DNA of 64,000 nucleotides from Deltaproteobacteria bacterium (GTDB taxonomy: Bacteria; Bdellovibrionota_B; Oligoflexia; Oligoflexales; Bog-1112), in assembly GCA_016186945.1 (NCBI GenBank), contig JACPKR010000072.1, forward strand, positions 20,662-84,661. Direction: 5' to 3'. The number at the start of each line of letters is the position of its first letter. Within the stretch, counting starts at the first letter, position 1. Shown here piece by piece: positions 42,617 through 54,051 of the stretch. Both the position numbers and the translations under genes were made by a program. Below the pieces are notes generated by a model, which had not been told where the DNA came from, did not search any database, and saw only the letters and a program-made list of their open reading frames with translations.

Positions 42617-44023
42617 ATGAGCTTTGAAACCACCGACATGCAAACACCTGGTGCGAAAATCAAAGTGATCGGTATCGGTGGAGGTGGCACAAATGCCGTC
42701 AGCACAATGATCAGAGGGGGAATTGATGGCGTCGGCTTCATTGCTGTGAATACTGATTTACAGTCTCTCAAGTCGGCCTTGGCCCCTATAAAAATTCAAA
42801 TTGGAAAGGAACTCACTAAAGGTTTGGGGGCAGGATCAGACCCTAGTGTCGGTCGGGACGCTGCCCTCGAGGATCGACACGAGCTTCAGGAGGCACTCGA
42901 CGGTGCTGATATGGTTTTTATAACTGCTGGAATGGGGGGTGGCACAGGGACGGGAGGTGCTTCCATTGTCGCTCAAATTGCAAGAGATATGGGAGCACTC
43001 ACGGTTGCAGTCGTGACGAAACCATTTCTCTTTGAAGGAAAAAGACGACGTACTCACGCTGAAGTAGGAATCGAGAAACTAAGAGAAGCCGTCGATACAC
43101 TCATAGTTATTCCCAATGAACGTTTGCTGGAAATTGCCACTGCTGACCTCAGTCTTATCGGAGCCTTTAAACTCGCCGACAACGTACTCGTCAATGCGGT
43201 AAAAGGTATCAGTGACATCATCAATATACCAGGGACCATCAATGTCGACTTCGCAGATGTCAAGACGGTTATGTCATGCAAGGGACAAGCTCTAATGGGA
43301 ATCGGTGTGGCCTCCGGTAAAAATAGAGCCATCGAGGCCGCCAATCAAGCTGTATCGTCACCCCTTCTCGATGATATAGACATTGAAGGGGCGTCGGGAA
43401 TTCTCATTAATATTACTGCGGGGGAAAATGTATCCCTACTCGAAGTCAACGAGGCCTGCACTATTATACAGGAGTCCGCACATGAAGATGCCAATATTAT
43501 TTTTGGTGCTGTTATAGACCCAAATCTGACAGACGAAATAAGGGTCACAGTCATCGCTACCGGGTTTTCCAGTGACAAAGAAATAAAGGAACCCGCTAGG
43601 ATTCCCCAGTCATCCTATCTACAGCAGGACATCTATAAGATTTCGGGCGGATCCAAATTCCCAAATAACGACAGACGCAAACATTTGGAAACGGACAAAG
43701 AGGCTTCCATTCAAAAAACATCTAATTATCATGACCAGGTGATAATGGACGAGACTTTTTCGGAACGATCTGAAGTCACGATCGACGAAAAACGATTCAC
43801 AATTGAGAACTCCGAAAAAGTAATTTCGACTGGCTCACAGCACGAGTCATGGAAAGCCCATTCATTCGAAATGGATGATCAAGATCCAGAAAAAATAAAA
43901 GAGGAAATTGACAAACGAATAGACGAAGCACTTGAACTTGCTGATCGGGTCATACAGGACGACAAGGAAGACTCTCTGGATATTCCAACGTTTTTGCGTA
44001 AAGGCGACTCGCCCCAACTTTAG
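42617..44023 (+). CDS. ftsZ: Cell-division tubulin-like GTPase FtsZ
   Basis: From the ATG at 42617 the protein has 468 residues; a GTG four codons earlier is less likely because GGGAG fits the ATG. It contains IKVIGIGGGGTNAV at the start, NTDLQSL, the tubulin signature AGMGGGTGTGGA, and the catalytic T7 loop NVDFADVKT. After the globular domain (to about 325) comes a long linker with many Glu, Lys and Asp and a conserved-type C-terminal peptide LDIPTFLRKGD, which is the FtsA-binding type. FtsZ assembles the division ring. It is driven by its own strong promoter in addition to read-through and converges with the epimerase gene after an 11-base gap. Confidence 0.97.
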   Translation: MSFETTDMQTPGAKIKVIGIGGGGTNAVSTMIRGGIDGVGFIAVNTDLQSLKSALAPIKIQIGKELTKGLGAGSDPSVGRDAALEDRHELQEALDGADMVFITAGMGGGTGTGGASIVAQIARDMGALTVAVVTKPFLFEGKRRRTHAEVGIEKLREAVDTLIVIPNERLLEIATADLSLIGAFKLADNVLVNAVKGISDIINIPGTINVDFADVKTVMSCKGQALMGIGVASGKNRAIEAANQAVSSPLLDDIDIEGASGILINITAGENVSLLEVNEACTIIQESAHEDANIIFGAVIDPNLTDEIRVTVIATGFSSDKEIKEPARIPQSSYLQQDIYKISGGSKFPNNDRRKHLETDKEASIQKTSNYHDQVIMDETFSERSEVTIDEKRFTIENSEKVISTGSQHESWKAHSFEMDDQDPEKIKEEIDKRIDEALELADRVIQDDKEDSLDIPTFLRKGDSPQL

Positions 44024-44034
44024 GAACCGGCAGA

Positions 44035-44979
44035 CTAAGCCTTCGAAAGAGACATAAACCCATCCTTAAAAGATCGCATCTGAGAAGGAATCTGCTTAAG
44101 GAGAGGGTTTTTATCACGAATTCTTTTTTCGACAAAACTTCCAACTGAAAGAAAATGCTTGAGCCTTGGGGCACCCTCTTCAATTTGTCTCTCGAAAAAG
44201 TTCACAAGAGCGTTCCCCAGCAATGGACTCAGAGGAACTCTTCTCCCCTGAGAAAAGTGCTGAGACACTATCCTGAAGAGATCCGCCAGCCTGTACGCCT
44301 CTCCCCCAGCAAGATCCATAATTGCACAAGAATCATACATTTTAACATCGCACAGATTGGAGATAACCCCCGTCAGGTCGTCAATATGAACCGGATTGAT
44401 CTTGACTCCTCCCGCAGCAGGAAGAGGATAAAAGATGGGGATTTTCATAACCCGTTTAATTGACTGAACAAAACAATCATGCTGCCCCCCATAGACAATG
44501 GAGCTTCTTAAGATTACCTTTTCGCGAACCTTTGAGTTTATAATCAGATGCTCCGCATCGTATTTTTCCCTTAAAAATCCTTCGGATGATTCACGTCGGG
44601 CCCCAATCACACTTAGAAAAATGATCCTTCGCGTCCCCACTTTCTCCATCGCATCGAGCAAATTAGAAAGGACTCGCAAATTTGTTGACTCAGAGGAAGT
44701 GTCTTTGGGGCCGACAAAATTACGCTCCCAAGCAAGATGAACAACAGTGTGGACCCCACGTAATGGAGCAGGAAGCAGTTCTTTGGAGCCTAGGTCCGCA
44801 TAAATAGGATAGATATTATCTTGAGGCTGCGGAATCTTACGACGATAAAGAGGAATGACCACCTCTTTTTTTATAGAAATTGTTTCGATTAGCTTTTGCC
44901 CTATATAGCCAGAACCACCAGTGATCAAAACGGCTTCCTTCTGCATGGGGCTATCTTTTTCCACAGAATGCTTCCCCAT
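44035..44979 (-). CDS. NAD-dependent epimerase/dehydratase-like (SDR family) protein
   Basis: From the ATG at 44979 (GGAG 7 bases upstream) the protein has 314 residues. It has the N-terminal NAD(P) motif VLITGGSGYIGQKLIE (17-32), LAWERN in the second part and an IFLSVIGARR strand. The usual YxxxK active pair is not evident: the segment where it is expected reads REKYDAEHLI, with Glu where Lys is normal. This fits the atypical SDRs of the NmrA or complex I NDUFA9-like type that bind NAD(P) but may not be ordinary dehydrogenases. It lies between ftsZ (convergent) and a glycosyltransferase gene. The substrate is unknown; a sugar or quinone-related role is speculation. Confidence 0.8.
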   Translation of the reverse strand: MGKHSVEKDSPMQKEAVLITGGSGYIGQKLIETISIKKEVVIPLYRRKIPQPQDNIYPIYADLGSKELLPAPLRGVHTVVHLAWERNFVGPKDTSSESTNLRVLSNLLDAMEKVGTRRIIFLSVIGARRESSEGFLREKYDAEHLIINSKVREKVILRSSIVYGGQHDCFVQSIKRVMKIPIFYPLPAAGGVKINPVHIDDLTGVISNLCDVKMYDSCAIMDLAGGEAYRLADLFRIVSQHFSQGRRVPLSPLLGNALVNFFERQIEEGAPRLKHFLSVGSFVEKRIRDKNPLLKQIPSQMRSFKDGFMSLSKA

Positions 44980-45014
44980 ACTTGAACTCCTCCGCTTGGG
45001 TTTGAATAGAGAGC

Positions 45015-46142
45015 TTACAAACTATTATACAGTTCTTTCAGTTGAAAAGCAGACTCGCGCCAGGTAGGTTTTGATGAGACAAGAGTTTTTACCTTCTCAA
45101 AGAACTTGCTTGTGTATCTTAACTTACAAGCACTTATGACACCTTCAGCCCACATCTCATAGGAAGCTTCCCGATCCAAACTTATTCCACAATATTGCAC
45201 CGTTTCTCCAATACCACTCCCCGCACAATAAACAACGGGAATACCATGACCAAGAGCCTCAGATGCCGGAAGACAATGACCCTCCCAAAGACTGGGGTGG
45301 ACAAGCACGTCAGCTTGGGAATACAAAGAGTTCAAAGAGGCTGAGTCCAGATCACCTATCACCTGAAGTTTGCCAGTTGACAAAAACCCTGCGTGATTTT
45401 TTTTAAAAAACTCTCTGCCTCTTTTATCTGTTACAATGGTTAATTTCACATTCGGCAAAATTTTTAATACTTCCGGAAGAATCCATAATCGCTTGTACTT
45501 TTCCCACCTAGATACACATAATAATGAATAAAAGTCGCTAGAACTTGCTTTCCCATAATCGACAAATTGATTCTTTTCAAATCCATTTGAAATGACCGTT
45601 GTTTTTTCTGTTACCTTCGGGAATTTCTCGACTAAAGTCTCTCGTGTCCAATTAGAGACACAGACAACTCTATCAGCGATGTCGAGAATCCGCGGCAAGA
45701 GTAGTGAAAACTGTAAAAAATACGAGAAGCTTACCGTTTCTCTGGCTATCAAAGGGATAATGTCGTGGACCGTTAAAACTGTTACAACATTTTTGGGTAG
45801 TTTAACCAAAGGAAGGTTGAGATTTGAAAGGCCATGAAAAACCACTTTCTCATTGTATGGGATTTCTTTCAGCCAGTTACGCAAAGTAAAACCAGTCTGT
45901 AAATTCCAAGCCAGCTTGGTTCTTCCCAAAGGAAATGAGCATGCTAAGAGTTGGCTAGCAGGAAATCGCGAGGAATCAATTTCAGAACTCAAAATACTCG
46001 GTGAAATTCCCATTTCACGAAGTTGAGCGAACAAAGAACAGGCGTACTTGGAAACTCCAGAGTGGAAATTTTCAAGACCATACCCGTCCCAGATTAAACG
46101 AAAATTCAAATCTTGCGCTCTTTCAGCTTTTCGATAAACCAT
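45015..46142 (-). CDS. GT4-type glycosyltransferase
   Basis: The 375-residue protein has the glycosyltransferase family 4 architecture. The N-terminal half has HSGVSKYACSLFAQL, a D-GYG-like acceptor region and TVLTVHDIIPL; the C-terminal half has VISNGF, VSRWEKYKRL and the donor-site WEGHCLPASEALGHGIPVVYC (E-x7-E type). The enzyme would transfer a sugar from an NDP-sugar, presumably to a cell-surface glycan. The ATG at 46142 overlaps the end of atpC by 37 bases; a TTG at 46109 overlapping the atpC stop is an alternative start, and neither has a strong ribosome site. It is the last gene read from the ATP synthase side, but a functional link is not suggested. Confidence 0.85.
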   Translation of the reverse strand: MVYRKAERAQDLNFRLIWDGYGLENFHSGVSKYACSLFAQLREMGISPSILSSEIDSSRFPASQLLACSFPLGRTKLAWNLQTGFTLRNWLKEIPYNEKVVFHGLSNLNLPLVKLPKNVVTVLTVHDIIPLIARETVSFSYFLQFSLLLPRILDIADRVVCVSNWTRETLVEKFPKVTEKTTVISNGFEKNQFVDYGKASSSDFYSLLCVSRWEKYKRLWILPEVLKILPNVKLTIVTDKRGREFFKKNHAGFLSTGKLQVIGDLDSASLNSLYSQADVLVHPSLWEGHCLPASEALGHGIPVVYCAGSGIGETVQYCGISLDREASYEMWAEGVISACKLRYTSKFFEKVKTLVSSKPTWRESAFQLKELYNSL

Positions 46143-46528
46143 ATCCGGCTTCGGGCTCGTTCCAAGGCAGCTAAAGCACGATCTATATCCACAGGTTCTG
46201 TGAGGTCTCGCCGGTGCAGGCGTTCTAAAGCCCTTTTCTCAGCTGCTTCTGCACGATCACGATCTATCTCGGAAAAACTCTCAGCATCTTCCACAAGAAC
46301 GTCTGCGACATTATTGGCGACCTGCACTAAGCCGCCAGAAACATAGTAGTCTTTACGTTCTTTTTTTTCCGTATTAAAACCAAGAATGCCAGGCCTTAAA
46401 CGGGTAACGAAAGGCGCATGATTTAAACCTATCCCAATATAACCACCGTCCGCAGGAGTATGAATATGCGAAACCGAAAAAGATCCTATCAAAGCGCGAG
46501 GTGTGCATAGATTTAATTTAAAAAACAC
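46106..46528 (-). CDS. atpC: ATP synthase epsilon subunit
   Basis: The protein has 140 residues and starts at GTG 46528 after AGGA. It has the beta-sandwich half with FKLNLCTPRALI..VSHIHTPADGGYIGIGLNHAPFVTRLRPGIL, and a C-terminal helical half (LVEDAESFSEIDRDRAEAAEKRALERL) that can extend to inhibit the enzyme. Epsilon is part of the central stalk of F1. It is the last gene of the atpF'-F-H-A-G-D-C operon on the minus strand and follows atpD by 12 bases. Confidence 0.93.
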   Translation of the reverse strand: MFFKLNLCTPRALIGSFSVSHIHTPADGGYIGIGLNHAPFVTRLRPGILGFNTEKKERKDYYVSGGLVQVANNVADVLVEDAESFSEIDRDRAEAAEKRALERLHRRDLTEPVDIDRALAALERARSRIWFIEKLKERKI

Positions 46529-46540
46529 AACACTTCCTAT

Positions 46541-48828
<2,288 letters not shown>

Positions 48829-48842
<14 letters not shown>

Positions 48843-50349
48843 TAGCTGCAAACTCCTTCCTGTGTTCCTGAACAGCCTGCTTTAAACTTGTTTCTACGTC
48901 CTTGAATTTAGCTCCGGCCCTTATCTTCTCAAGTGTGCCTTCATACTTTTGCTGCAAAAATTTATAGAAGTCTCTCTCCCACCTACGAATCTTACTCTTG
49001 TCAAGGTCATCTAAAAAACCATTCGTTGCTGCGTAAATTGAAGCAACCTGTAAGGCAACATCCAGTGGTTCATATTGTGCTTGCTTTAATACTTCAACCA
49101 AAACCGAACCACGTAATAAAGTCTTCTGTGTCGCTTCGTCTAGATCAGAACCAAACTGCGCAAATGCCTTCAATTCATTATATTGAGCTAGCTCAAGCCG
49201 CAGTTTGCCGGCGACTCCCTTCATGGCAGGGAGTTGAGCAGCACCGCCCACCCGGGACACTGACAAACCAACATTCATGGCCGGCCTTATCCCCGAGAAA
49301 AACAAATCCGACTCTAAAAAGATCTGCCCGTCAGTAATAGAAATTACGTTGGTAGGAATGTAAGCGGAAATATCTCCTGCTTGAGTCTCGATAATAGGAA
49401 AAGCGGTGATAGACCCCCCACCCGATTTATCGTTCAATTTGCAAGCCCTCTCCAACAGCCTGCTGTGTAAATAGAAAATATCTCCCGGAAACGCTTCCCT
49501 TCCAGGGGGACGTCTTAGAAGTAACGAAAGCTCCCGATATGCAGCAGCCTGCTTCGACAGATCGTCATAAATGATACAAACACTTTGACCATTATCACGA
49601 AAATATTCCGCCATCCGACAGCCAGAATAAGGAGCTAAAAATTGCATGGGAGCTGGGTCCAAAGCCGTCGCAGACACTACAATGCAATACTCCATCGCCC
49701 CCGCTTCTCGCAGCCTATTTACTATCTGTGCGACTGTGGAAGCTTTCTGACCAATGGCGACGTATATGCAAAGAACCCCCTTGCCCTTTTGATTGATGAT
49801 AGTATCAACAGCAATGGCTGTCTTACCCGTTTGTCGATCTCCAATGATCAACTCACGCTGTCCTCTCCCTATGGGAGTCATCGTATCAATGCATTTGATT
49901 CCTGTCTGAAGAGGCTCATTGACAGGTTTTCTCGAAATAATACCAGGAGCTTTAACTTCAACGGCACCTTTTCCTTCCGAAACGAGTTCGCCTAATCCAT
50001 CTAAAGGCTGCCCAAGAGCATCGACTACCCTACCTAGGAGATTTTTGCCTATGGGAACCGCATTGATTTCCTTAAGTCGCTTTACAGTGTCGCCTTCCTG
50101 AATTTTTAGACAAGTCCCAAGAACACAAACCCCGACGTTGTCTTCCTCAAGATTCAGTACTACACCCTTTTCTCCGCTGGAAAACTCTACTAACTCCCCT
50201 GCCATTGCTCCTTCTAACCCGTAAATCCGAGCAATTCCATCTCCTACTGTAATAACGCTGCCCGTCTCCTCCAGCTCTACTTTATCCCCAAAGTGCTTAA
50301 TCTTTTCACTGATGATTCTTGTGACCTCTTCAACTCGAATCTTTTGCAT
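48829..50349 (-). CDS. atpA: ATP synthase alpha subunit
   Basis: The 506-residue protein has the regulatory-site P-loop [11 protein letters not shown] (about 170-180), the DALGQPLDG and [10 protein letters not shown] motifs and the C-terminal helical domain with a hydrophobic-basic end. It alternates with beta in F1 and carries non-catalytic nucleotide sites. It starts at an ATG (50349), 11 bases after atpH, and its last 14 bases overlap atpG. Confidence 0.97.
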
Positions 50350-50360
50350 GTCCGATTTCC

Positions 50361-50894
50361 TTAAAATTTAGCGATCATTCTGTCGATTTTGGTCCTCAAA
50401 CTCTGATCCAGTCGAAAATTTCCAACCTTAACAACAAACCCACCCAGAATCGAGGAATCTACCTTTGATTTCAATATGATTTTTTTCTTAAATAGCGATT
50501 CCAGCGTTGACGTCAAGTTTTGTTGCAAGGTTGTACTAAGCTCGCGTGCCATAAACACATTTGCAATTACTTCATTGCGAGATTCCAACACCAAACTGTC
50601 ATATGAATCCGCAATCCTCGGAAATTCCTGAACACGACCAGCATATAAAACCGCCTTTACCAAATTCCGAAACTGCATGTCCGCGCCTGATTCGTCTAAG
50701 GCCAAACTAAGTAAATCCGATTTTAATCGCTCCGGCATGATCGGACTCTTCAGAATCTGAAGAGCTTCCGGGATTTCAAACAATTTCTTGATCGCCAAAA
50801 ATACTTTTTGATATTTATCTGCTTTTTCAACACTCGTGACCTTCAATAAAGATCTTGCATAACGAGATGCAATTAGGTTTGATCCTTTTCCCAT
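50361..50894 (-). CDS. atpH: ATP synthase delta subunit
   Basis: From the ATG at 50894 the protein has 177 residues. It starts [16 protein letters not shown], the typical delta N-terminus, and has [39 protein letters not shown] near the end, the C-terminal part that contacts the b subunits. It links F1 to the peripheral stalk. The TGA of atpF and the ATG of atpH overlap by one base, and a purine-rich ribosome site precedes them. An upstream in-frame start at 50918 lies inside atpF and is unlikely. Confidence 0.92.
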   Translation of the reverse strand: MGKGSNLIASRYARSLLKVTSVEKADKYQKVFLAIKKLFEIPEALQILKSPIMPERLKSDLLSLALDESGADMQFRNLVKAVLYAGRVQEFPRIADSYDSLVLESRNEVIANVFMARELSTTLQQNLTSTLESLFKKKIILKSKVDSSILGGFVVKVGNFRLDQSLRTKIDRMIAKF

Positions 50895-51394
50895 CAGGTC
50901 CCCCTCACCTCTTCCCATTCGCTCAGTTCAGCAATTTTTAAAGATGAGAAAATTTCATCCTGTTTTTCCGTAAATTCACTTTGTAACCTGCTTACTAAAA
51001 CCTCTTTTGCTGTCTTGGCGATTTCCTCTTTGAGCCTTTGACGCAAAAAAAGAACTTCGGCGTCTCCGCTTCTCTTAGCGTCCTCAAGCATCTGCTGAGC
51101 GATCAGTCTTCCTTTCCCGATAATTACTGATGCCTCTTTCTTGGCTTCCGCAATCGCATTTTTTTTCAGATTCTCGATCTCGGCGTCCAAATTTTCCAAG
51201 CGTCTTTGAACATCCTCAAGCCGAGATTCTGCCTCCTTTTTAGCAGCCAAAGCCTTAGCTCGAAAGCTCTCGAAGGAGTCATTTCGCTTCCGCGCTAATT
51301 CCCTTAAAGGGTTTTTCGCAAAATAAACTAATATCGCCACGAACACTAAAAAATTTAGATACGGCAAGAACATATCGCCAAACCAGTTTCCCAC
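50894..51394 (-). CDS. atpF: ATP synthase b subunit
   Basis: The 166-residue protein begins with a membrane helix (about FLPYLNFLVFVAILVYF) followed by a long, highly charged helix (RLEDVQRRLENLDAEIENLKKNAIAEAKKEASVI) that would form the right-handed coiled coil of the peripheral stalk. It follows a second b-type gene directly, so the stalk is a b-b' heterodimer, as in many delta-type and photosynthetic bacteria. Its end overlaps atpH. Confidence 0.9.
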   Translation of the reverse strand: MGNWFGDMFLPYLNFLVFVAILVYFAKNPLRELARKRNDSFESFRAKALAAKKEAESRLEDVQRRLENLDAEIENLKKNAIAEAKKEASVIIGKGRLIAQQMLEDAKRSGDAEVLFLRQRLKEEIAKTAKEVLVSRLQSEFTEKQDEIFSSLKIAELSEWEEVRGT

Positions 51395-51397
51395 TTT

Positions 51398-51829
51398 TTA
51401 CCTCAAAAGATCGGCATAGATCTGACCCATCAACCCAACAGTATTCTGTCTGATTTTCCCCTTTTCCTCTTCAAAGTTACGAGCAAGCTCAGCTCGCATT
51501 TCACTGAGCAGTTTCTCCACTTCCTTTTGTGCTGTGCTAATGTTCTGCTCTTTTTCTTTTTTTGCCATTAAAATATGATTATCCCTGTCTTGCCGCACAT
51601 CGTCACTGACTGACTTTAGTCGCTTCTCTACTTCGAGCAAGTTCACTGATAGTTCTTGTTCCATTTGCCTGGCACCATGTTCAGCGTCAATAGTCTGTTG
51701 CTCCCTAGCCGTCTTCAACTGCAAAAACGGCTCTATCATCATTTTTTTTACAACGTAAATATTAGAAAGAAAGATAACGGTGTGAGTTGCCATTGACTGC
51801 GGGTCGGGAATCAAATTTAGCCCTGACAA
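51398..51829 (-). CDS. atpF': ATP synthase b' subunit
   Basis: The 143-residue protein starts at a TTG (51829) with GGAGG 5 bases upstream. A hydrophobic stretch (about MATHTVIFLSNIYVVKKMMIEPF) is weaker than in the other b subunit and is followed by a long coiled-coil region with HGARQMEQELSVNLLEVEKRLKSV and KKEKEQNISTAQKEVEKLLSEMRAELARN. It is the second stalk protein and is separated from atpF by only 3 bases. It has few family-specific residues, so the call is based on topology and operon position. Confidence 0.85.
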   Translation of the reverse strand: MSGLNLIPDPQSMATHTVIFLSNIYVVKKMMIEPFLQLKTAREQQTIDAEHGARQMEQELSVNLLEVEKRLKSVSDDVRQDRDNHILMAKKEKEQNISTAQKEVEKLLSEMRAELARNFEEEKGKIRQNTVGLMGQIYADLLR

Positions 51830-51916
51830 GATGCCTCCATCACTTTCGCATAGGATAAGCCAAGGAATTCAGAAATTGATATATTAATTCTTCCAAAGAG
51901 ACAAGACGAGAGTTAT

Positions 51917-52717
51917 CTAAATACGGCATCCCATGGCGTCCAAAATTCGTTCAAATTCAGACGGAGAAAAATAGTAAATTTCTATCCTTCCGTTTTTTCC
52001 TCTCCCTTTTATCTTCACTTTGGTACGCAAAAGTGTGCGAAGAGTATCGGCTACATAGTCCAAGTTGGGATCCTGACGCAACGTATCCTTACCACTTTGC
52101 TCCCTCAGCTTCTTACACAATTCCTCCGCGTCCCTAACATTTAATCCGTTGTTGAGAATCTTATCTCTTGCTTCCAACATTCGCTTTTTATCACCCGCTC
52201 CCGCTATCGCACGAGCATGACCACCGGACAATCGCCCTGTGATGACATCTAATTGGATCTCCCTCGGCAACGTCAGAAGTCTAAGGGCATGCGTGATCGA
52301 TGGCCGCTCTTTCCCAACTCTCAAGGCACACTCTTCTTGAGTATAACCAAACTGATCTATCAAACATTTGTATGCCTCAGCCTCCTCAATGGCATTCAAA
52401 TTCCGCCGCTGGATGTTCTCAATGAGTGCCAGCCGCAGTTGGTCATCTGACTTGAGATCGTCTCTGAAAACGACGGGTACAGATTCCAACCCGGCAATTT
52501 TTGCCGCCCGCAGTCGGCGTTCTCCTGCGACAAGAACATACCTACCTGGATTGGCTTTGTTTTTTGAAACAACCAGCGGTTGCAAGACACCATCCTGCGT
52601 CAAGCTTCTCGCCAGCTCAAGTAGGTACTTTTCACTAAAGCCCTTTCTCGGCTGCCAGGGATTGGGGTCAATAAGTTCAACAGGAATTTGGTTGGATCGA
52701 CCTTCAATGGACTCCAT
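51917..52717 (-). CDS. parB: Chromosome partitioning protein ParB
   Basis: The 266-residue protein has the ParB/Spo0J layout: IPVELIDPNPWQPRKGFSEKYLLELARSLTQDGVLQPLVV, the CTP-binding loop AGERRLRAAKIAGLESVPVVF, NIQRRNLNAIEEAEAYKCLIDQFGYTQEECALRVGKERPSITHALRLLTLP including the helix-turn-helix, and GRLSGGHARAIA. The C-terminal dimerisation part is shorter (about 60 residues). ParB loads onto parS sites near the origin and helps segregate the chromosome. It lies 87 bases upstream of the atp genes on the same strand, 2.1 kb from dnaA, with no parA on either side. AAAGGTGG precedes the start. Confidence 0.93.
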   Translation of the reverse strand: MESIEGRSNQIPVELIDPNPWQPRKGFSEKYLLELARSLTQDGVLQPLVVSKNKANPGRYVLVAGERRLRAAKIAGLESVPVVFRDDLKSDDQLRLALIENIQRRNLNAIEEAEAYKCLIDQFGYTQEECALRVGKERPSITHALRLLTLPREIQLDVITGRLSGGHARAIAGAGDKKRMLEARDKILNNGLNVRDAEELCKKLREQSGKDTLRQDPNLDYVADTLRTLLRTKVKIKGRGKNGRIEIYYFSPSEFERILDAMGCRI

Positions 52718-52888
52718 ACGCCACCTTTCAAAATTTCGTGGGACCGATCTACTTGATATCTAATTAAGCCATTAATGGAACGGTCAGCCAAGCGACATCT
52801 ATGGGGAGGCGGGAGAAAATTTTCCCCCTTAAGATAGGTTCGTTTGTGCCACGGGAAACTTCGGGGTTATCCACCCGAGGGAAGAAAA
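52718..52888. other. Intergenic region between atpE and parB with parS-like and DnaA-box-like sites
   Basis: A 16-base sequence at 52845-52860, TGTGCCACGGGAAACT, matches the TGTTNCACGTGAAACA parS consensus except at three informative positions. A TTATCCACC lies at about 52866, one base from a DnaA box. A hairpin GGGAGAAAATTTTCCCCC (about 52811-52828) fits a terminator of atpE or a leader of parB. None of these is certain. Confidence 0.4.
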
Positions 52889-53200
52889 CTAACCGACAAG
52901 CATGAGGGCTACGATGAAACTGAGAAGGGCTTGGAATTCCATGAAGGCAAGCGCGATAATAAGAGGAACAAAAACATCGCCCCTTGAAGTCGGATTTCGC
53001 GCAATCCCTTCCATGGCCGCACTGGAAGCACGCCCCTGACCTGTAGCGGCGCCAAAAGTACCCAAGCCAATAGCAATCGCTGCTCCAAGTTTAGCCAAGC
53101 CTACCCAAGACTCATTACCGGTCGTGCTTGCCTCTGCAAGAGCAATCGAACTGGCTGAAAGGCCCGCCATTACCAAACTACTCGCAAGATATTTCCTCAT
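52889..53200 (-). CDS. atpE: ATP synthase c subunit
   Basis: The 103-residue protein is longer than the usual 75-90 because it has a signal-peptide-like leader (MRKYLASSLVMAGLSASSIALAEA). The mature hairpin has a first helix with KLGAAIAIGLGTFGAATGQGRASSAAMEG, the polar loop ARNP, and a second helix with LAFMEFQALLSFIVALMLV containing the ion-binding Glu. The c ring carries the ions that drive rotation. The sequence does not have the Na+-type second-helix residues after the Glu (it is E-F), so H+ coupling is inferred. It is paired with atpB 22 bases away and separated from the F1 genes by parB. Confidence 0.95.
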   Translation of the reverse strand: MRKYLASSLVMAGLSASSIALAEASTTGNESWVGLAKLGAAIAIGLGTFGAATGQGRASSAAMEGIARNPTSRGDVFVPLIIALAFMEFQALLSFIVALMLVG

Positions 53201-53221
53201 AACTCCATCCTCTCCTTTGAA

Positions 53222-53998
53222 TCAATGATCATGAGAAACAGCCATATTGATATAGATGCTCGTGAGCATCGTAAATACGAAACTTTGAATGACTGCTACT
53301 AGCAACCCAAAAAATAGCAGAAATGACGGGACTAAGAAAGGCACTAACCCACTAAAGATACCGAGCAAGAGGTGGTCACCGAAAATATTTGCGGTTAACC
53401 GAAAAGACAAAGACAGGGGGCGAGCAAGATGGCTAATGGTCTCCAAAATGAGAAATAGTGGAGCCAGGACCAAAAATGGGCCTGTAAATTGCTTAATATA
53501 ATCTCCGCCATGCTCTTTAAGACCCGCCCAGTTATAACTTAGAAAGACAATTATCCCCATCACAAGATTCGAGCTGAAATTTTCTGTAGGAGGAGGGAAC
53601 CCAGGAAAAAGGCCTATTAAATTGCTGACCAATATAAAAACAAACAATCCAGAGATCAGGGGAAGGTAGCTTTTATAGAATTTTCCGCATTGCTCGTGAG
53701 TAAGGTCATGGAGGAATGAAATGACAAGCTCAATGGCTGTTAAAAGTGAAAAACGACTATCTGGAGCAATGTTATTAGCTTGTACCCGTGCGTTAACGGC
53801 TCCTCTGAAATAAATTCCGAGGGTTAAACAGGCAACGAGAGTGAGAAGCGCAGCAACGACGGAAGCCAAATCCTCTCTGACTCCAATGGCTTTCAGTAAC
53901 GACTTATAGATATTTAGACTGGACTCGCCAACGTCGCTAGCTTGGGTAGTTTCTGCGAATAGGTACAGACCCGATAACCAAAAAGCTTTTTTTATCAT
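53222..53998 (-). CDS. atpB: ATP synthase a subunit
   Basis: From the ATG at 53998 the protein has 258 residues. A leader-like N-terminus (MIKKAFWLSGLYLFAETTQASD) precedes five or six membrane helices. Conserved features include FLHDLTHEQ, NLIGLFPGFPPP, and LARPLSLSFRLTANIFGDHLLLG with the essential Arg in helix 4, followed by FVFTMLTSIYINMAVSHDH. The a subunit forms the proton half-channels facing the c ring. It starts the minus-strand run atpB-atpE-parB-atpF'-. A GTG start at 54007 is a less likely alternative. Confidence 0.95.
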   Translation of the reverse strand: MIKKAFWLSGLYLFAETTQASDVGESSLNIYKSLLKAIGVREDLASVVAALLTLVACLTLGIYFRGAVNARVQANNIAPDSRFSLLTAIELVISFLHDLTHEQCGKFYKSYLPLISGLFVFILVSNLIGLFPGFPPPTENFSSNLVMGIIVFLSYNWAGLKEHGGDYIKQFTGPFLVLAPLFLILETISHLARPLSLSFRLTANIFGDHLLLGIFSGLVPFLVPSFLLFFGLLVAVIQSFVFTMLTSIYINMAVSHDH

Positions 53999-54051
53999 TT
54001 CTACCACTCCGCAAGTATGATCGCGGTATCTTCAACCCGGCCTACAGCCGA

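Noticed and set aside
52845..52860. True parS site
   Set aside because: Three mismatches at informative positions make it too weak to list as a confident site; it is only reported as a candidate.
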